From the NCBI GenBank assembly GCA_964540965.1, contig CAZIOT010000001.1:319044-383043 (forward strand): a DNA stretch of 64,000 nucleotides, written 5' to 3'. The position numbers and the translations under genes are program-made. The stretch is from JADYZU01 sp964540965 (lineage in GTDB: Bacteria > Pseudomonadota > Alphaproteobacteria > Rhodobacterales > Rhodobacteraceae). Positions 16,337 through 26,606 of the stretch are shown piece after piece. Under the pieces are notes generated by a model, which saw only the letters and a list, made by a program, of their open reading frames with translations, had not been told where the DNA came from and did no database searches. The first letter of the stretch is position 1; each line of letters begins with the position of its first letter.

Positions 16337-17026
16337 TCAGCCCATCTCGGCCAGGATCGCTTCGGCCGCCTTGCGCGGATCGACGGCCTGCCAGACCGGG
16401 CGGCCGACGACGATATGGTCGGCCCCGGCGCGGATCGCGGCGGCGGGGGTCTCGATGCGCTTCTGGTCGCCTGCCTTGGCGCCGGCCGGCCGCACGCCGG
16501 GGGTCACGATCAGCTTGCCCGCGGCGCCGGGCAGGGCGCGGATCGCCGCCGCCTCGTGCGGGCTGGCGATGACGCCATCGGCGCCGGCGGCAAAGGCGCG
16601 GGCGGCGCGCTCGACCGCGATTTCCGCCAGATCGCCGTCGCGGATCAGCATCCCGTCCAGATCGGCGCGGTCGAGCGAGGTCAGGATGGTGACGGCCAGA
16701 ATTCGTGTCGGCCGCCCCGCCGCCCCGGCCCGCGCCGCCGTCACCACATGCGGATCGCCGTGGACGGTCAGGAAATCAAGGTCATAGGCCGCCAGCCCGC
16801 GCACCGCCGATTGCACCGTTGCCGGGATGTCGAACAGCTTCATGTCAAGGAACACCCGCTTGCCCAGGTCGTCCTTGAGCTCGCGCGCCAGCGCAAGGCC
16901 GCCACCGGTCAGCATCCCCAGCCCGATCTTGTAGAAACCGACCGCATCGCCCAGCCTTTCGGCCAGTTGCAGCCCGGCAAGGGCATGTTCCACGTCAAGG
17001 GCTACGATCAGGCGGTCGTCGGGCAT
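16337..17026 (-). CDS. pyrF: Orotidine 5'-phosphate decarboxylase
   Basis: A 229-residue TIM barrel that decarboxylates OMP to UMP, the last step of de novo pyrimidine synthesis. It has VALDVEHALAG, FYKIGLGML, the catalytic VFLDMKLFDIPATV (lysine and aspartates), and the phosphate loop HIVVGRPVWQ. The start at 17026 gives the family N-terminus PDDRLIVALDV; longer frames add a basic stretch with no homology. It is 26 bp downstream of the membrane-protein gene on the same strand. Confidence 0.95.
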   Translation of the reverse strand: MPDDRLIVALDVEHALAGLQLAERLGDAVGFYKIGLGMLTGGGLALARELKDDLGKRVFLDMKLFDIPATVQSAVRGLAAYDLDFLTVHGDPHVVTAARAGAAGRPTRILAVTILTSLDRADLDGMLIRDGDLAEIAVERAARAFAAGADGVIASPHEAAAIRALPGAAGKLIVTPGVRPAGAKAGDQKRIETPAAAIRAGADHIVVGRPVWQAVDPRKAAEAILAEMG

Positions 17027-17052
17027 GGCGGCTCTCCTTTGTCCGCCGGTCG

Positions 17053-17775
17053 CTAGCCCCCCGGCGCGGGCGATGCAACAGGCGGATAAAGCCGGTCCAT
17101 GTCGGGCTTTTCGGTCAGGTGCCAGTGGACCCAGATATAGACATGCTGGAACAGCGCCACGACCAGCGCATTCCACGACCCGAACAGGATCGCGATGCCC
17201 CAGAGACCAAGGAAGGCAAGGCCATACATGGCATTCGAGGTGACGGCAAAGGCGCCCTCGCGCACCATCGGCAGGTCGGCGATATCCTCGCGGAAATGGT
17301 CGCCGCCGACGGCTCGGGCAATCGTGAAATGCACGATCACCGAATACATGACCCAGACCGAGACGGCGATCAGGGCAAGGCCCAGCGGGATTTCCAGCCA
17401 GCGCCAGCCGGTCAGGCGCGACGGATCGGCCCAGCCGGTCAGGATCAGAATCACGGGCCGGGCGATCAGAAAGGGCAGGAACACGGCCTGCCAGACGGCA
17501 AGATCGCGGTCGCCAAGGAACCGCGTCAGCACCCCGCGGTGCAGTTGCAGCCGGAACACCAGCGCGACCAGCACCTGATGCGCCACCGCCAGCCAGATGC
17601 CAAGCAGCGCCCAGCCGGTCGAGGTCAGGCCCAGAACCCGCGGCGCAAAGGCCGGATCGTGCAAAAGCGCCGACGCCCCCGCCACCAGCAGCACGATCAG
17701 GCCCAGATGCAGGACCTGCCCTTCGGCGATGTCGCGCCAGGTTGACCGGGCGCGAATTCCGGCGATGCGGCCCAT
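17053..17775 (-). CDS. Polytopic membrane protein, NnrU/PEMT-like (isoprenylcysteine methyltransferase fold)
   Basis: A 240-residue inner-membrane protein with about six hydrophobic segments. The C-terminal third (VREGAFAVTSNAMYGLAFLG, GIAILFGSWNALVVALF, VHWHLTEKPDM) has the pattern of phospholipid N-methyltransferases and isoprenylcysteine methyltransferases, where the SAM site lies between the last two membrane helices. No soluble domain is present. It precedes pyrF on the same strand. Methyl transfer to a lipid is a reasonable inference, but the residues cannot be verified by eye. Confidence 0.65.
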   Translation of the reverse strand: MGRIAGIRARSTWRDIAEGQVLHLGLIVLLVAGASALLHDPAFAPRVLGLTSTGWALLGIWLAVAHQVLVALVFRLQLHRGVLTRFLGDRDLAVWQAVFLPFLIARPVILILTGWADPSRLTGWRWLEIPLGLALIAVSVWVMYSVIVHFTIARAVGGDHFREDIADLPMVREGAFAVTSNAMYGLAFLGLWGIAILFGSWNALVVALFQHVYIWVHWHLTEKPDMDRLYPPVASPAPGG

Positions 17776-17843
17776 GCTGGTATCCTTTTGCTGTCCGGTG
17801 CAGGATGGGCCTGCACCGCAGTCGCGGTCAAGGGAGGCGGGTC

Positions 17844-18560
17844 ATGATGCTCGAGGTCTGCGTCGATGGTCCCGAGGGCCTGATCGCCGCCGTCGAAGGC
17901 GGTGCCGACCGGGTGGAACTGTGTTCGGCCCTTGCGCTGGGCGGGCTGACGCCCCTGCCGGTGCTGGTGGACATGGCGGTGTCTCTCGACATGCCCGCCG
18001 TCGCCATGATCCGCCCGCGCCCCGGCGATTTCGTCTGGACGGCCGCCGAAGTCGACCAGATGCGGCGCGAGGTCGATGCCGCGCAGGACATGGGCGCGAT
18101 CGGCGTGGTGCTGGGCGCAAGCCTGCCCGACGGCAGGCTGGATGCCGAGGTGCTGCGCCGCCTGCTGGAAGGCGTGGACGACGAACGCGAGGCGGTGCTG
18201 CACCGCGCCTTCGACCTGACCCCCGATCCGTTCGAGGCGCTGGAAACCGCCATCGCGCTGGGGTTCGACCGGATCCTCACTTCGGGTCAGGCCCTGCGCG
18301 CGGTCGATGCCCTGCGCCTTCTGTCGCTGCTGGTCGAGAGGGCCCGCGGCCGCATCACCATCCTGCCGGGCAGCGGCATCACGGTCGAGAATGTCGGGCA
18401 GATCCTTGACGCGCTGCCGGTGGATGAAATCCACGCCTCGTGTTCGCGGGCGATCCCGCAGATGCCGGGGGCGGTGCGGCTGGGCTTTACCGCGCCGGAA
18501 CGGCGGGAAACCGATGCCGGATTGGTCCGCGCCCTCGGGGCGGCGCTCAGGCTGCGCTGA
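17844..18560 (+). CDS. cutC: Copper homeostasis protein CutC family
   Basis: A 238-residue TIM-barrel protein of the CutC family, historically tied to copper tolerance. LEVCVDGPEGLIAAVEGGAD, RVELCSALALGGLTPL, IRPRPGDFVW and FDRILTSGQALRAVD are the family strands. AGGGAGG (17831-17837) precedes two adjacent ATGs (17844 and 17847); either may be used. No copper ligand set is evident, and the true biochemical role of CutC is uncertain. Confidence 0.88.
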   Translation: MMLEVCVDGPEGLIAAVEGGADRVELCSALALGGLTPLPVLVDMAVSLDMPAVAMIRPRPGDFVWTAAEVDQMRREVDAAQDMGAIGVVLGASLPDGRLDAEVLRRLLEGVDDEREAVLHRAFDLTPDPFEALETAIALGFDRILTSGQALRAVDALRLLSLLVERARGRITILPGSGITVENVGQILDALPVDEIHASCSRAIPQMPGAVRLGFTAPERRETDAGLVRALGAALRLR

Positions 18561-18592
18561 GGCTGCCCCAAGGGCGCGGGGGACCGGCTGTC

Positions 18593-18619
18593 GTGAGTGG
18601 TGGCCCCGTGAGTGGTGGC
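18593..18619 (+). repeat. Short tandem direct repeat
   Basis: GTGAGTGGTGGC occurs twice (18593-18604 and 18608-18619) with a 15-bp period, between cutC and the clpB promoter. It may be a small duplication or a pair of protein-binding sites; nothing else supports a function. Confidence 0.5.
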
Positions 18620-18745
18620 TCAGGCCTTGCCGGTCGTTCCGGGGGGACGTGTCGAGAGGTCCCGGATCAGATTAGCACACTCGCCCGATGGTTGCACCCG
18701 CCATTTCTGGGGAGGGGCGGAACCCGCCGATTTCGCCCTCTGTTG

Positions 18746-18777
18746 CCCTTGCGCAACGGGGCTGCGCACCCCAACTA
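18746..18777 (+). promoter_or_regulatory. Candidate sigma-32 (RpoH) heat-shock promoter of clpB
   Basis: CCCTTGCG (18746-18753), a 15-bp spacer, then CCCCAACTA (18769-18777), very close to the RpoH pattern CCCTTGAA-N13-17-CCCCATNTA, 79 bp before the clpB start. ClpB is a classic heat-shock gene, so position, sequence and target agree. Confidence 0.6.
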
Positions 18778-18855
18778 GCCCTCAAGGCCCGGACCCCGGT
18801 TGTGCCGCCTTGCGGGCAACCGAAATCACGCCGGGTGCTGCAAAGGGAGAATTGC

Positions 18856-21471
<2,616 letters not shown>

Positions 21472-21475
21472 TGCG

Positions 21476-21509
21476 AAACCGCCCCGGAGGTGACTCCGGG
21501 GCGGTTTTT
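21476..21509 (+). terminator. Rho-independent terminator of clpB
   Basis: A perfect 14-bp stem (AAACCGCCCCGGAG with its complement, loop GTGA) begins 5 bp after the clpB stop and ends in a run of Ts (21505-21509). Confidence 0.93.
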
Positions 21510-21510
21510 C

Positions 21511-21536
21511 GTAGGGTGGGACAAGTCCCACCTTAC
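21511..21536. repeat. GTAGGGTGGG palindromic repeat, copy 1
   Basis: GTAGGGTGGGAC-AA-GTCCCACCTTAC, a near-perfect 12-bp inverted repeat directly after the clpB terminator and before the convergent gene at 21541-21993. It belongs to a family of at least eight copies in this window with consensus GTARGGTGGGY-N4-RCCCACCYTAC. Confidence 0.85.
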
Positions 21537-21540
21537 CCCC

Positions 21541-21993
21541 TCAATACTTGCCCCACAGCGCGGCCATCTGCCCCTGATTGTTGGCATAGCCCTGCACCCA
21601 GTTGCCGTAGGCGTCCTGATAGACCTGCGGCGCCGCCAGAAATCCCTGGTTCTGCGCGCCCATCTGCGCCCATTGCTCGGCCCGGTCAGCCATCGCATTG
21701 GCATAGCCCTCCTGGCTGAAGCCGCCGGTATAGGCAAAGGCATAGGCGTAGTCGGCAAGGCTGCCGTAGAACTGCCCGCTTTGCACCGCCTGCTGATACA
21801 TCATCTGGATCCGCGGATCGTTCATGTTGGTGGCGATGATGTCGTTCAGCCCGCCCTGCATCGCGCCGTTCAGTTGCGCGTTGAAGGCGTCGTTCATGGC
21901 GTTCAGATCCTGCGCATGGGCGGTGCCGGCGATCTGCGACAGGCCAAAGGCAATGGCGAGGGCGCCGGCGGCGATGCGGATGGTGCGGGTCAT
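21541..21993 (-). CDS. Small secreted protein of unknown function
   Basis: A 150-residue protein not recognised as any known family. It has a clear Sec signal peptide (positively charged MTRTIR, hydrophobic core, cleavage at AHA-QD near residue 27). The mature part is rich in Gln, Asn, Ala, Tyr and Met, with AMNDAFNAQLNGAMQGG and AYAFAYTGGFSQEGYANAMA, and few charges. This composition suggests a periplasmic or surface-exposed helical protein. It is convergent with clpB and stands alone. No cysteines are seen. Confidence 0.8.
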   Translation of the reverse strand: MTRTIRIAAGALAIAFGLSQIAGTAHAQDLNAMNDAFNAQLNGAMQGGLNDIIATNMNDPRIQMMYQQAVQSGQFYGSLADYAYAFAYTGGFSQEGYANAMADRAEQWAQMGAQNQGFLAAPQVYQDAYGNWVQGYANNQGQMAALWGKY

Positions 21994-22142
21994 GTCGGTC
22001 TCTCCTGAAGGTGTCGGGCTGAATTGCCCTTCTGTAATCCAAGGCGCGGCGGCGCCGGAAAACGGGTCAGGATTCTTGAAGATTTTTTGCCAGGTCAGGG
22101 CGCCCTTTCGGAAAATCTCAAAATTTCAATGGCATGGCCCAG

Positions 22143-22174
22143 AAAAACAAAACGCCGCCCCAAAGGGCGGCGTC
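22143..22174 (-). terminator. Rho-independent terminator after rpmE
   Basis: On the minus strand GACGCCGCCC-TTTG-GGGCGGCGTT is followed by TTGTTTTT. It starts 31 bp after the rpmE stop and closes the long translation operon. Confidence 0.92.
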
Positions 22175-22175
22175 C

Positions 22176-22198
22176 GTAAGGTGGGTGAAACCCACGGG
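22176..22198. repeat. GTAGGGTGGG palindromic repeat, copy 2 (half degenerate)
   Basis: GTAAGGTGGGT-GAA-ACCCAC, with one arm intact and the outer part of the other lost. It sits between the rpmE stop and its terminator. Confidence 0.65.
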
Positions 22199-22205
22199 AC
22201 CGGGA

Positions 22206-22427
22206 TCAGAACCCCAGACCGGCATACTTGTTCTTGAACTTCGACACGCGGCCGCCGGTGTCCAGCAGCTTGGTGCCGCCGCCGGTCCAGGCCGGGTGCG
22301 ACAGCGGGTCGATGTCAAGCGACATGGTGTCGCCTTCCTTGCCCCAGGTGGTCTTCATCTTGATCATGGTGCCGTCGGTCATCTTGACGTCGATCAGATG
22401 GTATTCGGGATGGATGCCGTCCTTCAT
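22206..22427 (-). CDS. rpmE: 50S ribosomal protein L31
   Basis: A 73-residue L31 beginning MKDGIHPEYHLIDVKMTDGT and containing DIDPLSHPAWTGG and VSKFKNKYAGLGF. It has no CxxC zinc pair, so it is the zinc-independent type (C-minus). It starts 1 bp after the rplS stop and is the last gene before the terminator at 22143-22174. The start was fixed by length and by the conserved N-terminus. Confidence 0.95.
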   Translation of the reverse strand: MKDGIHPEYHLIDVKMTDGTMIKMKTTWGKEGDTMSLDIDPLSHPAWTGGGTKLLDTGGRVSKFKNKYAGLGF

Positions 22428-22428
22428 C

Positions 22429-22803
22429 TCACTCACCCTTCGGCTTGTAGTTGGTGACTTCGGCGATACGGGCGGATTTGCCGCGACGGTCGCGCAGGTA
22501 GTACAGCTTCGCCCGGCGAACCTTGCCGCGGCGGACGACGGTGATCGAATCGATGTTGGTCGAATACAGCGGGAAAATCCGCTCCACGCCCTCACCGAAG
22601 GAAATCTTGCGGACGGTGAACGAGGCGGCGATGCCCGAGCCGTGCTTGCGGCTGATGACCACGCCTTCATAGTTCTGCACGCGGGTGCGCGTGCCTTCCG
22701 TCACCTTGTAGCCCACGCGCACGGTGTCGCCGGGCTTGAAGTCGGGGATGTCCTTCCCCAGCGAAGCGATCTGCTCCGCTTCGAGTTGTGCGATCAGATT
22801 CAT
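22429..22803 (-). CDS. rplS: 50S ribosomal protein L19
   Basis: A 124-residue L19, located at the subunit interface. FKPGDTVRVGYKVTEGTRTR and RGKVRRAKLYYLRDRRGKSARI are diagnostic. It follows trmD by 39 bp and is followed by rpmE after 1 bp, the usual order in this bacterial group. Confidence 0.97.
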   Translation of the reverse strand: MNLIAQLEAEQIASLGKDIPDFKPGDTVRVGYKVTEGTRTRVQNYEGVVISRKHGSGIAASFTVRKISFGEGVERIFPLYSTNIDSITVVRRGKVRRAKLYYLRDRRGKSARIAEVTNYKPKGE

Positions 22804-22842
22804 CTGACGCTCCTATGCTGCCTGCGGTTGACCCACAGAGTT

Positions 22843-23670
22843 TCACGCGTCCTCATGGCTCTGGTCTTCATCCGGGTCCAAGCCGTGCCGCGCACGGTAT
22901 GCCCGCCAGAGGTCAGGTCGCCGTTCCTTGGTCAGCCTTTCGGCCGCTGCCTTCCGCCAGGACGCCACGTTCGCGTGATGGCCGGACAGAAGAATGTCCG
23001 GTATCGCACGACCCTCCCACACGGCAGGCTTCGTATACTGGGGATGTTCGAGGAGGCCATCCGAAAAGGATTCATCCTCGGTCGAACCGTGATTCCCGAG
23101 CACGCGGGGTATAAGGCGGACGCTGGCGTCGATCAAGGCCATTGCGGCGATCTCTCCGCCGGTCATGACGAAATCGCCAAGGCTGATTTCCTCGATGCCG
23201 AAGGCCTCGGTCACGCGGTCGTCCAGCCCCTCGAACCGGCCGCAGATCAGGGTGACGCCGGGGCCTTGTGCCAGGCGTTGCGCCATCCCTTGCGTGAACG
23301 GTTTCCCCCGGGGTGTCAGATAGATGACCGGGGTGCCGGGGCGCGCGCCCTGTTGGGCCGAGCGGATCGCGGCGGCCATGATGTCGGGGCGCAGGACCAG
23401 CCCCGGCCCACCGCCGGCCGGCGTGTCGTCGACCTTGCGGTGCGGGCCTTCGCCGAAATCGCGCAGGGCGATAGGCCGCAACTGCCAGATGCCCTCGGCC
23501 AGCGCCTTGCCGGTCAGGCTTTCGCCCAGCACCCCGGGAAAGGCCTGCGGCACCAGGGTGATGACCTGCGCCACCCAGGCGCGCGACAGCATCTCGTCCG
23601 CCATCAGGTCGGATGGCGTCAGCGACAGGCGCACCGATTTGCGGCCGATGGATTTTCCGGTCTGGCTCAT
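22843..23670 (-). CDS. trmD: tRNA (guanine-37-N1)-methyltransferase
   Basis: A 275-residue SPOUT-class enzyme that makes m1G37, preventing +1 frameshifts. WVAQVITLVPQAFPGVLG marks the core start; ICGRFEGLDDRVTEAF, ISLGDFVMTGGEIAAMALID (knot region) and ESFSDGLLEHPQYTKP are the SAM-binding and tRNA-binding landmarks. It has a basic N-terminal extension of about 30 residues before the core, which I kept by choosing ATG 23670; ATG 23571 region starts are possible. It lies in the rpsP-rimM-trmD-rplS order, interrupted by two sulfotransferase-like genes. Confidence 0.95.
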   Translation of the reverse strand: MSQTGKSIGRKSVRLSLTPSDLMADEMLSRAWVAQVITLVPQAFPGVLGESLTGKALAEGIWQLRPIALRDFGEGPHRKVDDTPAGGGPGLVLRPDIMAAAIRSAQQGARPGTPVIYLTPRGKPFTQGMAQRLAQGPGVTLICGRFEGLDDRVTEAFGIEEISLGDFVMTGGEIAAMALIDASVRLIPRVLGNHGSTEDESFSDGLLEHPQYTKPAVWEGRAIPDILLSGHHANVASWRKAAAERLTKERRPDLWRAYRARHGLDPDEDQSHEDA

Positions 23671-23715
23671 GGCGCCGGCTTCTACGCCAGTGCCGCGCAA
23701 AGCGCGAGGGGGGCC

Positions 23716-24450
23716 TTAGCCGCCCGCCGCGCCATGCGCCCTGGCCAGCCGGTCGCGCAGGCTGGCGGGCAGGTCGGCCAGTTCCAGCAGCGCGCCGCCC
23801 GGCCCCGCCGGATGCTGCATCGCCTCTTCCAGCGGCAGGGCATAGACCGCGACCGGGGCCAGCGCGCCGGCGATCTCGGCCACGGTGGCGTCCAGATCCA
23901 GCGCGGCGAACTTTCGGCGAAAGGCGGGCAGGCCGCCGCTGTCGCCATGCGCCATCTGAAACCACTGCTCGCGCAGCCAGCTGTCGCGGCTGCGCGTGGT
24001 ATAGACCACGGCGATCTCTGCCGCGGGCCAGCGTTCGGCCAGCCAGCCGGTCACGAGGGCGCAAAGGACGCCGGCATGGCCGTAATCCCGGACCGGGCCC
24101 TGACCGGGCGGCAGGCCGGAAAGCCCGGCCGCCGAAATGACCAGATCGCGCCCCGGCTGTGGCGGATGCTCGATGAACACCCGCTCAAGCGCTGCGACCA
24201 TATCGGCCAGCACCAGCGGATTGCCCTTGCGCGCATAGCTGCGCGCCACATGCAGCACCGGGTCGAGATGCCGCGGCAGCATCACATGCAGATGCGCGGC
24301 AAGATGGTCGCGCTCGTCCCAGAGCAGTTTTTCGATCGCGGCATTGCCGGTGTGGTGAAACCCCGGATGCAGCAGGATACGGGAAGGGGCGGCGGGCAGG
24401 GCGAACCTCGTCAGTCGCGGGGGGTGCCCGCCGACAGTGCCGGGCCGCAT
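23716..24450 (-). CDS. Sulfotransferase-like protein, diverged copy (ST1)
   Basis: A 244-residue protein clearly homologous to the gene at 24797-25621: both have R-[IV]-L-[IL]-H-x-GFH-x-TG, GRDL followed by an S-LSG-PG block, a W/L-P-x-x-x-I-x-VV-x-TTR strand and HP-x-GPGGALL. Here the PAPS-binding loop reads GFHHTGNAAIEK: the lysine and the hydroxyl residues of the G-F-H-K-T-G-T-S-T pattern are missing. It may therefore not bind PAPS. It starts 37 bp after the end of the rimM fragment and precedes trmD. Function unknown; a degenerating or repurposed paralog is likely. Confidence 0.7.
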   Translation of the reverse strand: MRPGTVGGHPPRLTRFALPAAPSRILLHPGFHHTGNAAIEKLLWDERDHLAAHLHVMLPRHLDPVLHVARSYARKGNPLVLADMVAALERVFIEHPPQPGRDLVISAAGLSGLPPGQGPVRDYGHAGVLCALVTGWLAERWPAAEIAVVYTTRSRDSWLREQWFQMAHGDSGGLPAFRRKFAALDLDATVAEIAGALAPVAVYALPLEEAMQHPAGPGGALLELADLPASLRDRLARAHGAAGG

Positions 24451-24486
24451 GGCCGCGGGTCAAGCCCCGGCTTGCGCCGGTCGGGG

Positions 24487-24697
24487 TCAGCTTGCCGCCG
24501 GCGGATCGGCGACGATTCGGCCGGCGGCCAGATCGACTGTCGGCACGACGGCATGGGTGAAGGGCAGAAGCAGGCCGTCGCCGCCCGCCCCGGCGATTTC
24601 CAGCAGGTCGCCGGCGCCATGGTTCAGCACCGCCTTGACCCGGCCAAGCCGCGCGCCGCCGGTATCGACGACCTCAAGCCCGATCAGGTCGGCGTGA
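24487..24697 (-). pseudogene. Truncated copy of the rimM 3' end
   Basis: Positions 24498-24697 match 25635-25834 (the C-terminal two-fifths of rimM) at 197 of 200 bases, offset exactly 1137 bp. It encodes the last 66 or so residues of RimM in frame from HADLIGLEVVDTGG to GRIVADPP, then ends PAAS and a stop at 24487. All three differences are synonymous. There is no matching start or N-terminal domain. It lies between the two sulfotransferase-like genes, so the DNA between the two rimM 3' ends is a unit bounded by direct repeats. Confidence 0.9.
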
Positions 24698-24796
24698 CAT
24701 ACTCCGGTCGCAGGAGAGGCGCGCGCAGCCGGTTGTCCGGTTTCCTGCCGCGGTCGTCCCCCTCGGGCGGGCAAGGTCGCTCCGCCTGTGAGAGGG

Positions 24797-25621
24797 TCAG
24801 CCGGGACGCCAGCCCCAGCGGCCCACGCCCGCGGCCCGCGCGAGGGCGGCCTTGCGCGCCTGAACCTCGTCATCGCCCATACCCGACCGGTTCAGCGCCA
24901 GCATCTCGGCAGCAAGCGCGTCGTCCTGGCCGTGGTTGACCGCGTCCACCGGCCGCAGCGCCGCACGCAAGGGCGCGCCGAGGTCAAGCAGATCAAGCAG
25001 CGCGCCGCCCGGGCCAAGGGGATGCAGGCTCGCCTCATTCAGCCGCACTTCATGCACGCGGACCGAGGGGATCGCGTCGGCAATCCGCGCGGTCTCGGCG
25101 CTCAGATCAATGCCGCCCAGCCGCACCCGGAAGGCGTCCCAGTCCTCGGTCAGGCGCTGTCCGCGGATGTGGTGCCGCCAGGCGCTCCAGAGCCAGTCAC
25201 GCGCATCGCGCGTCGTAAGCACCACCTCGATACGCCGGTCAGGCAGTTGCGCCCGCAGGATCCCGACCAGTCGGGCGATCATCCGCGGCGCGGCACGGTA
25301 ATCGGTGAGTCCCGGCCAACCGGGACAACGGCCCGACAGGCTCTCGGAACTGAGTAAAAGGTCGCGCCCCGACAGCGCCGGCCCCTCGGTGAGCATTTGG
25401 TCGACGGCTACGGCATAGGCCGCCGGAAGATCCGTCGCACCCTGCGTCGAATACAGCATGGACAGTCGACTCAGGTTCTGCATGTCTTCGACCAGGCGCA
25501 GCGACAGGCAGGCGGCAAGCACGCCGGCATTATGGCGCAGGAACTGCTGGGCGGTGCTGGTTCCGGTCTTGTGGAAACCGGCATGGATCAGAACACGGTG
25601 TCCCGCCCCCCGGCCTGTCAT
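24797..25621 (-). CDS. Sulfotransferase-like P-loop protein (ST2)
   Basis: A 274-residue protein with a convincing 5'-phosphosulfate loop at the N-terminus, VLIHAGFHKTGTSTAQQFL (residues 10-28), as in PAPS-dependent sulfotransferases. SSESLSGRCPG and EVVLTTRDARDWLWSAW are the likely 3'-phosphate region. It starts one base inside the rimM stop (TGATG at 25619-25623), so it is translationally coupled to rimM. The 200 bp of rimM sequence just upstream is repeated just downstream. The acceptor is unknown; such proteins in this group modify cell-surface glycans or lipids. Confidence 0.75.
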   Translation of the reverse strand: MTGRGAGHRVLIHAGFHKTGTSTAQQFLRHNAGVLAACLSLRLVEDMQNLSRLSMLYSTQGATDLPAAYAVAVDQMLTEGPALSGRDLLLSSESLSGRCPGWPGLTDYRAAPRMIARLVGILRAQLPDRRIEVVLTTRDARDWLWSAWRHHIRGQRLTEDWDAFRVRLGGIDLSAETARIADAIPSVRVHEVRLNEASLHPLGPGGALLDLLDLGAPLRAALRPVDAVNHGQDDALAAEMLALNRSGMGDDEVQARKAALARAAGVGRWGWRPG

Positions 25622-26124
25622 CAGAACGCCCCGTCCGGCGGATCGGCGACGATACGGCCGGCGGCCAGATCGACTGTCGGCACCACGGCATGGGTGAAGG
25701 GCAGAAGCAGGCCGTCGCCGCCCGCCCCGGCGATTTCCAGCAGGTCGCCGGCGCCATGGTTCAGCACCGCCTTGACCCGGCCAAGCCGCGCGCCGCCGGT
25801 ATCGACGACCTCGAGCCCGATCAGGTCGGCGTGATAGAATTCGTCATCGGGCAGGTGCGGCAGGCGGGAACGGTCGGCCGTCAGGCGCTGGCCGCGCAGG
25901 GCGTCGGCCTCTTCCTTGGTCGAAATCCCCTCGATCCGCGCAATAAGCGCGCCCTGCGTCGCCCCGGTGATGACCACGACACGCAGCACGCGGCCGTTGT
26001 CGCAGGTCAGCGGAGTGTAGATGGCAATATCCTCGGGCGCGGCGCAAAAGCTTTTCAGCCGCACCTCGCCGCGGACGCCAAAGGCGCCGGCGATCTGGCC
26101 CACGACAATGCCCGCAGCAGTCAT
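25621..26124 (-). CDS. rimM: Ribosome maturation factor RimM
   Basis: A 167-residue protein that helps assemble the 30S head by binding S19. The N-terminal barrel is VVGQIAGAFGVRGEVRLKSF and the C-terminal PRC-barrel has FYHADLIGLEVVDTGG and DGLLLPFTHAVVPTVD. It lies between rpsP and trmD as in most bacteria, and its stop overlaps the start of ST2. The final 200 bp are duplicated at 24498-24697. Confidence 0.95.
   Translation of the reverse strand: MTAAGIVVGQIAGAFGVRGEVRLKSFCAAPEDIAIYTPLTCDNGRVLRVVVITGATQGALIARIEGISTKEEADALRGQRLTADRSRLPHLPDDEFYHADLIGLEVVDTGGARLGRVKAVLNHGAGDLLEIAGAGGDGLLLPFTHAVVPTVDLAAGRIVADPPDGAF
25635..25834 (-). repeat. 200-bp direct repeat, intact copy inside rimM
   Basis: The complete-gene copy of the 200-bp repeat whose partner is 24498-24697. 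The three mismatches are all at synonymous positions of RimM codons (one each for Arg, Val and Leu). Confidence 0.92.
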
Positions 26125-26162
26125 TCGGCACCCGCGTCATCAGACAAGAGCACTTCTGCCCT

Positions 26163-26214
26163 CATTCTTCGTCTGCAAATATCCCACGGGGGTCCGGGGG
26201 TGTGAAACCCCCGG
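26163..26214 (-). repeat. Composite intergenic element (copy 2)
   Basis: On the minus strand, after the rpsP stop: hairpin CCGGGGGT-TTCAC-ACCCCCGG (26214-26194), then CCCCCGTGGGATATTTGCAG and ACGAAGAATG. It is the same composite structure as at 52799 and 61417, here in the same direction as rpsP-rimM transcription and between these two genes. Confidence 0.65.
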
Positions 26215-26233
26215 CGCCTCCGCAAGGGCGGCG

Positions 26234-26581
26234 TTATTCGGCCGCAGCGGCCTTGGCGGCCTTCTTCTCGGCGCGCTCCTTGGCGGCCTTGCCGGGTTCG
26301 CCCTTCTTGGGGTTGGCCCGTTCGGCTTTGGGCCGCGCACCGGCGGCCTCAAGGAAGCGCGCCACGCGGTCGGTCGGCTGCGCGCCCTGGCCCAGCCAGT
26401 ATTGAACGCGCTCGAGGTTGATCTTCACCCGGTCCTCGCTGTCCTTGGGCAGCATCGGCGCATAGGTGCCCAGCTTCTCGATGAAGCGGCCGTCGCGGGG
26501 CATCCGCGAATCGGCGGCGACGATCGAATAGTAGGGGCGCTTCTTGGAACCGCCGCGGGCGAGCCGGATTTTCATGGCCAT
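26234..26581 (-). CDS. rpsP: 30S ribosomal protein S16
   Basis: A 115-residue S16: MKIRLARGGSKKRPYYSIV, DSRMPRDGRFIEKLGTY and INLERVQYWLGQGAQPTD. The C-terminus beyond about residue 80 is a lysine/alanine-rich tail (KAAKERAEKKAAKAAAAE) typical of alphaproteobacteria. GGAG lies before ATG 26581. It follows the chorismate mutase gene by 47 bp and leads to rimM. Confidence 0.97.
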   Translation of the reverse strand: MAMKIRLARGGSKKRPYYSIVAADSRMPRDGRFIEKLGTYAPMLPKDSEDRVKINLERVQYWLGQGAQPTDRVARFLEAAGARPKAERANPKKGEPGKAAKERAEKKAAKAAAAE

Positions 26582-26606
26582 GTCGTTTCTCCTTGGATGG
26601 CAATGG

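Noticed and set aside
24698..24873. An extended protein fusing the rimM fragment to upstream sequence
   Set aside because: The 176 bases upstream of the fragment lack any RimM N-terminal domain and overlap the end of ST2; no start or ribosome-binding site supports translation.
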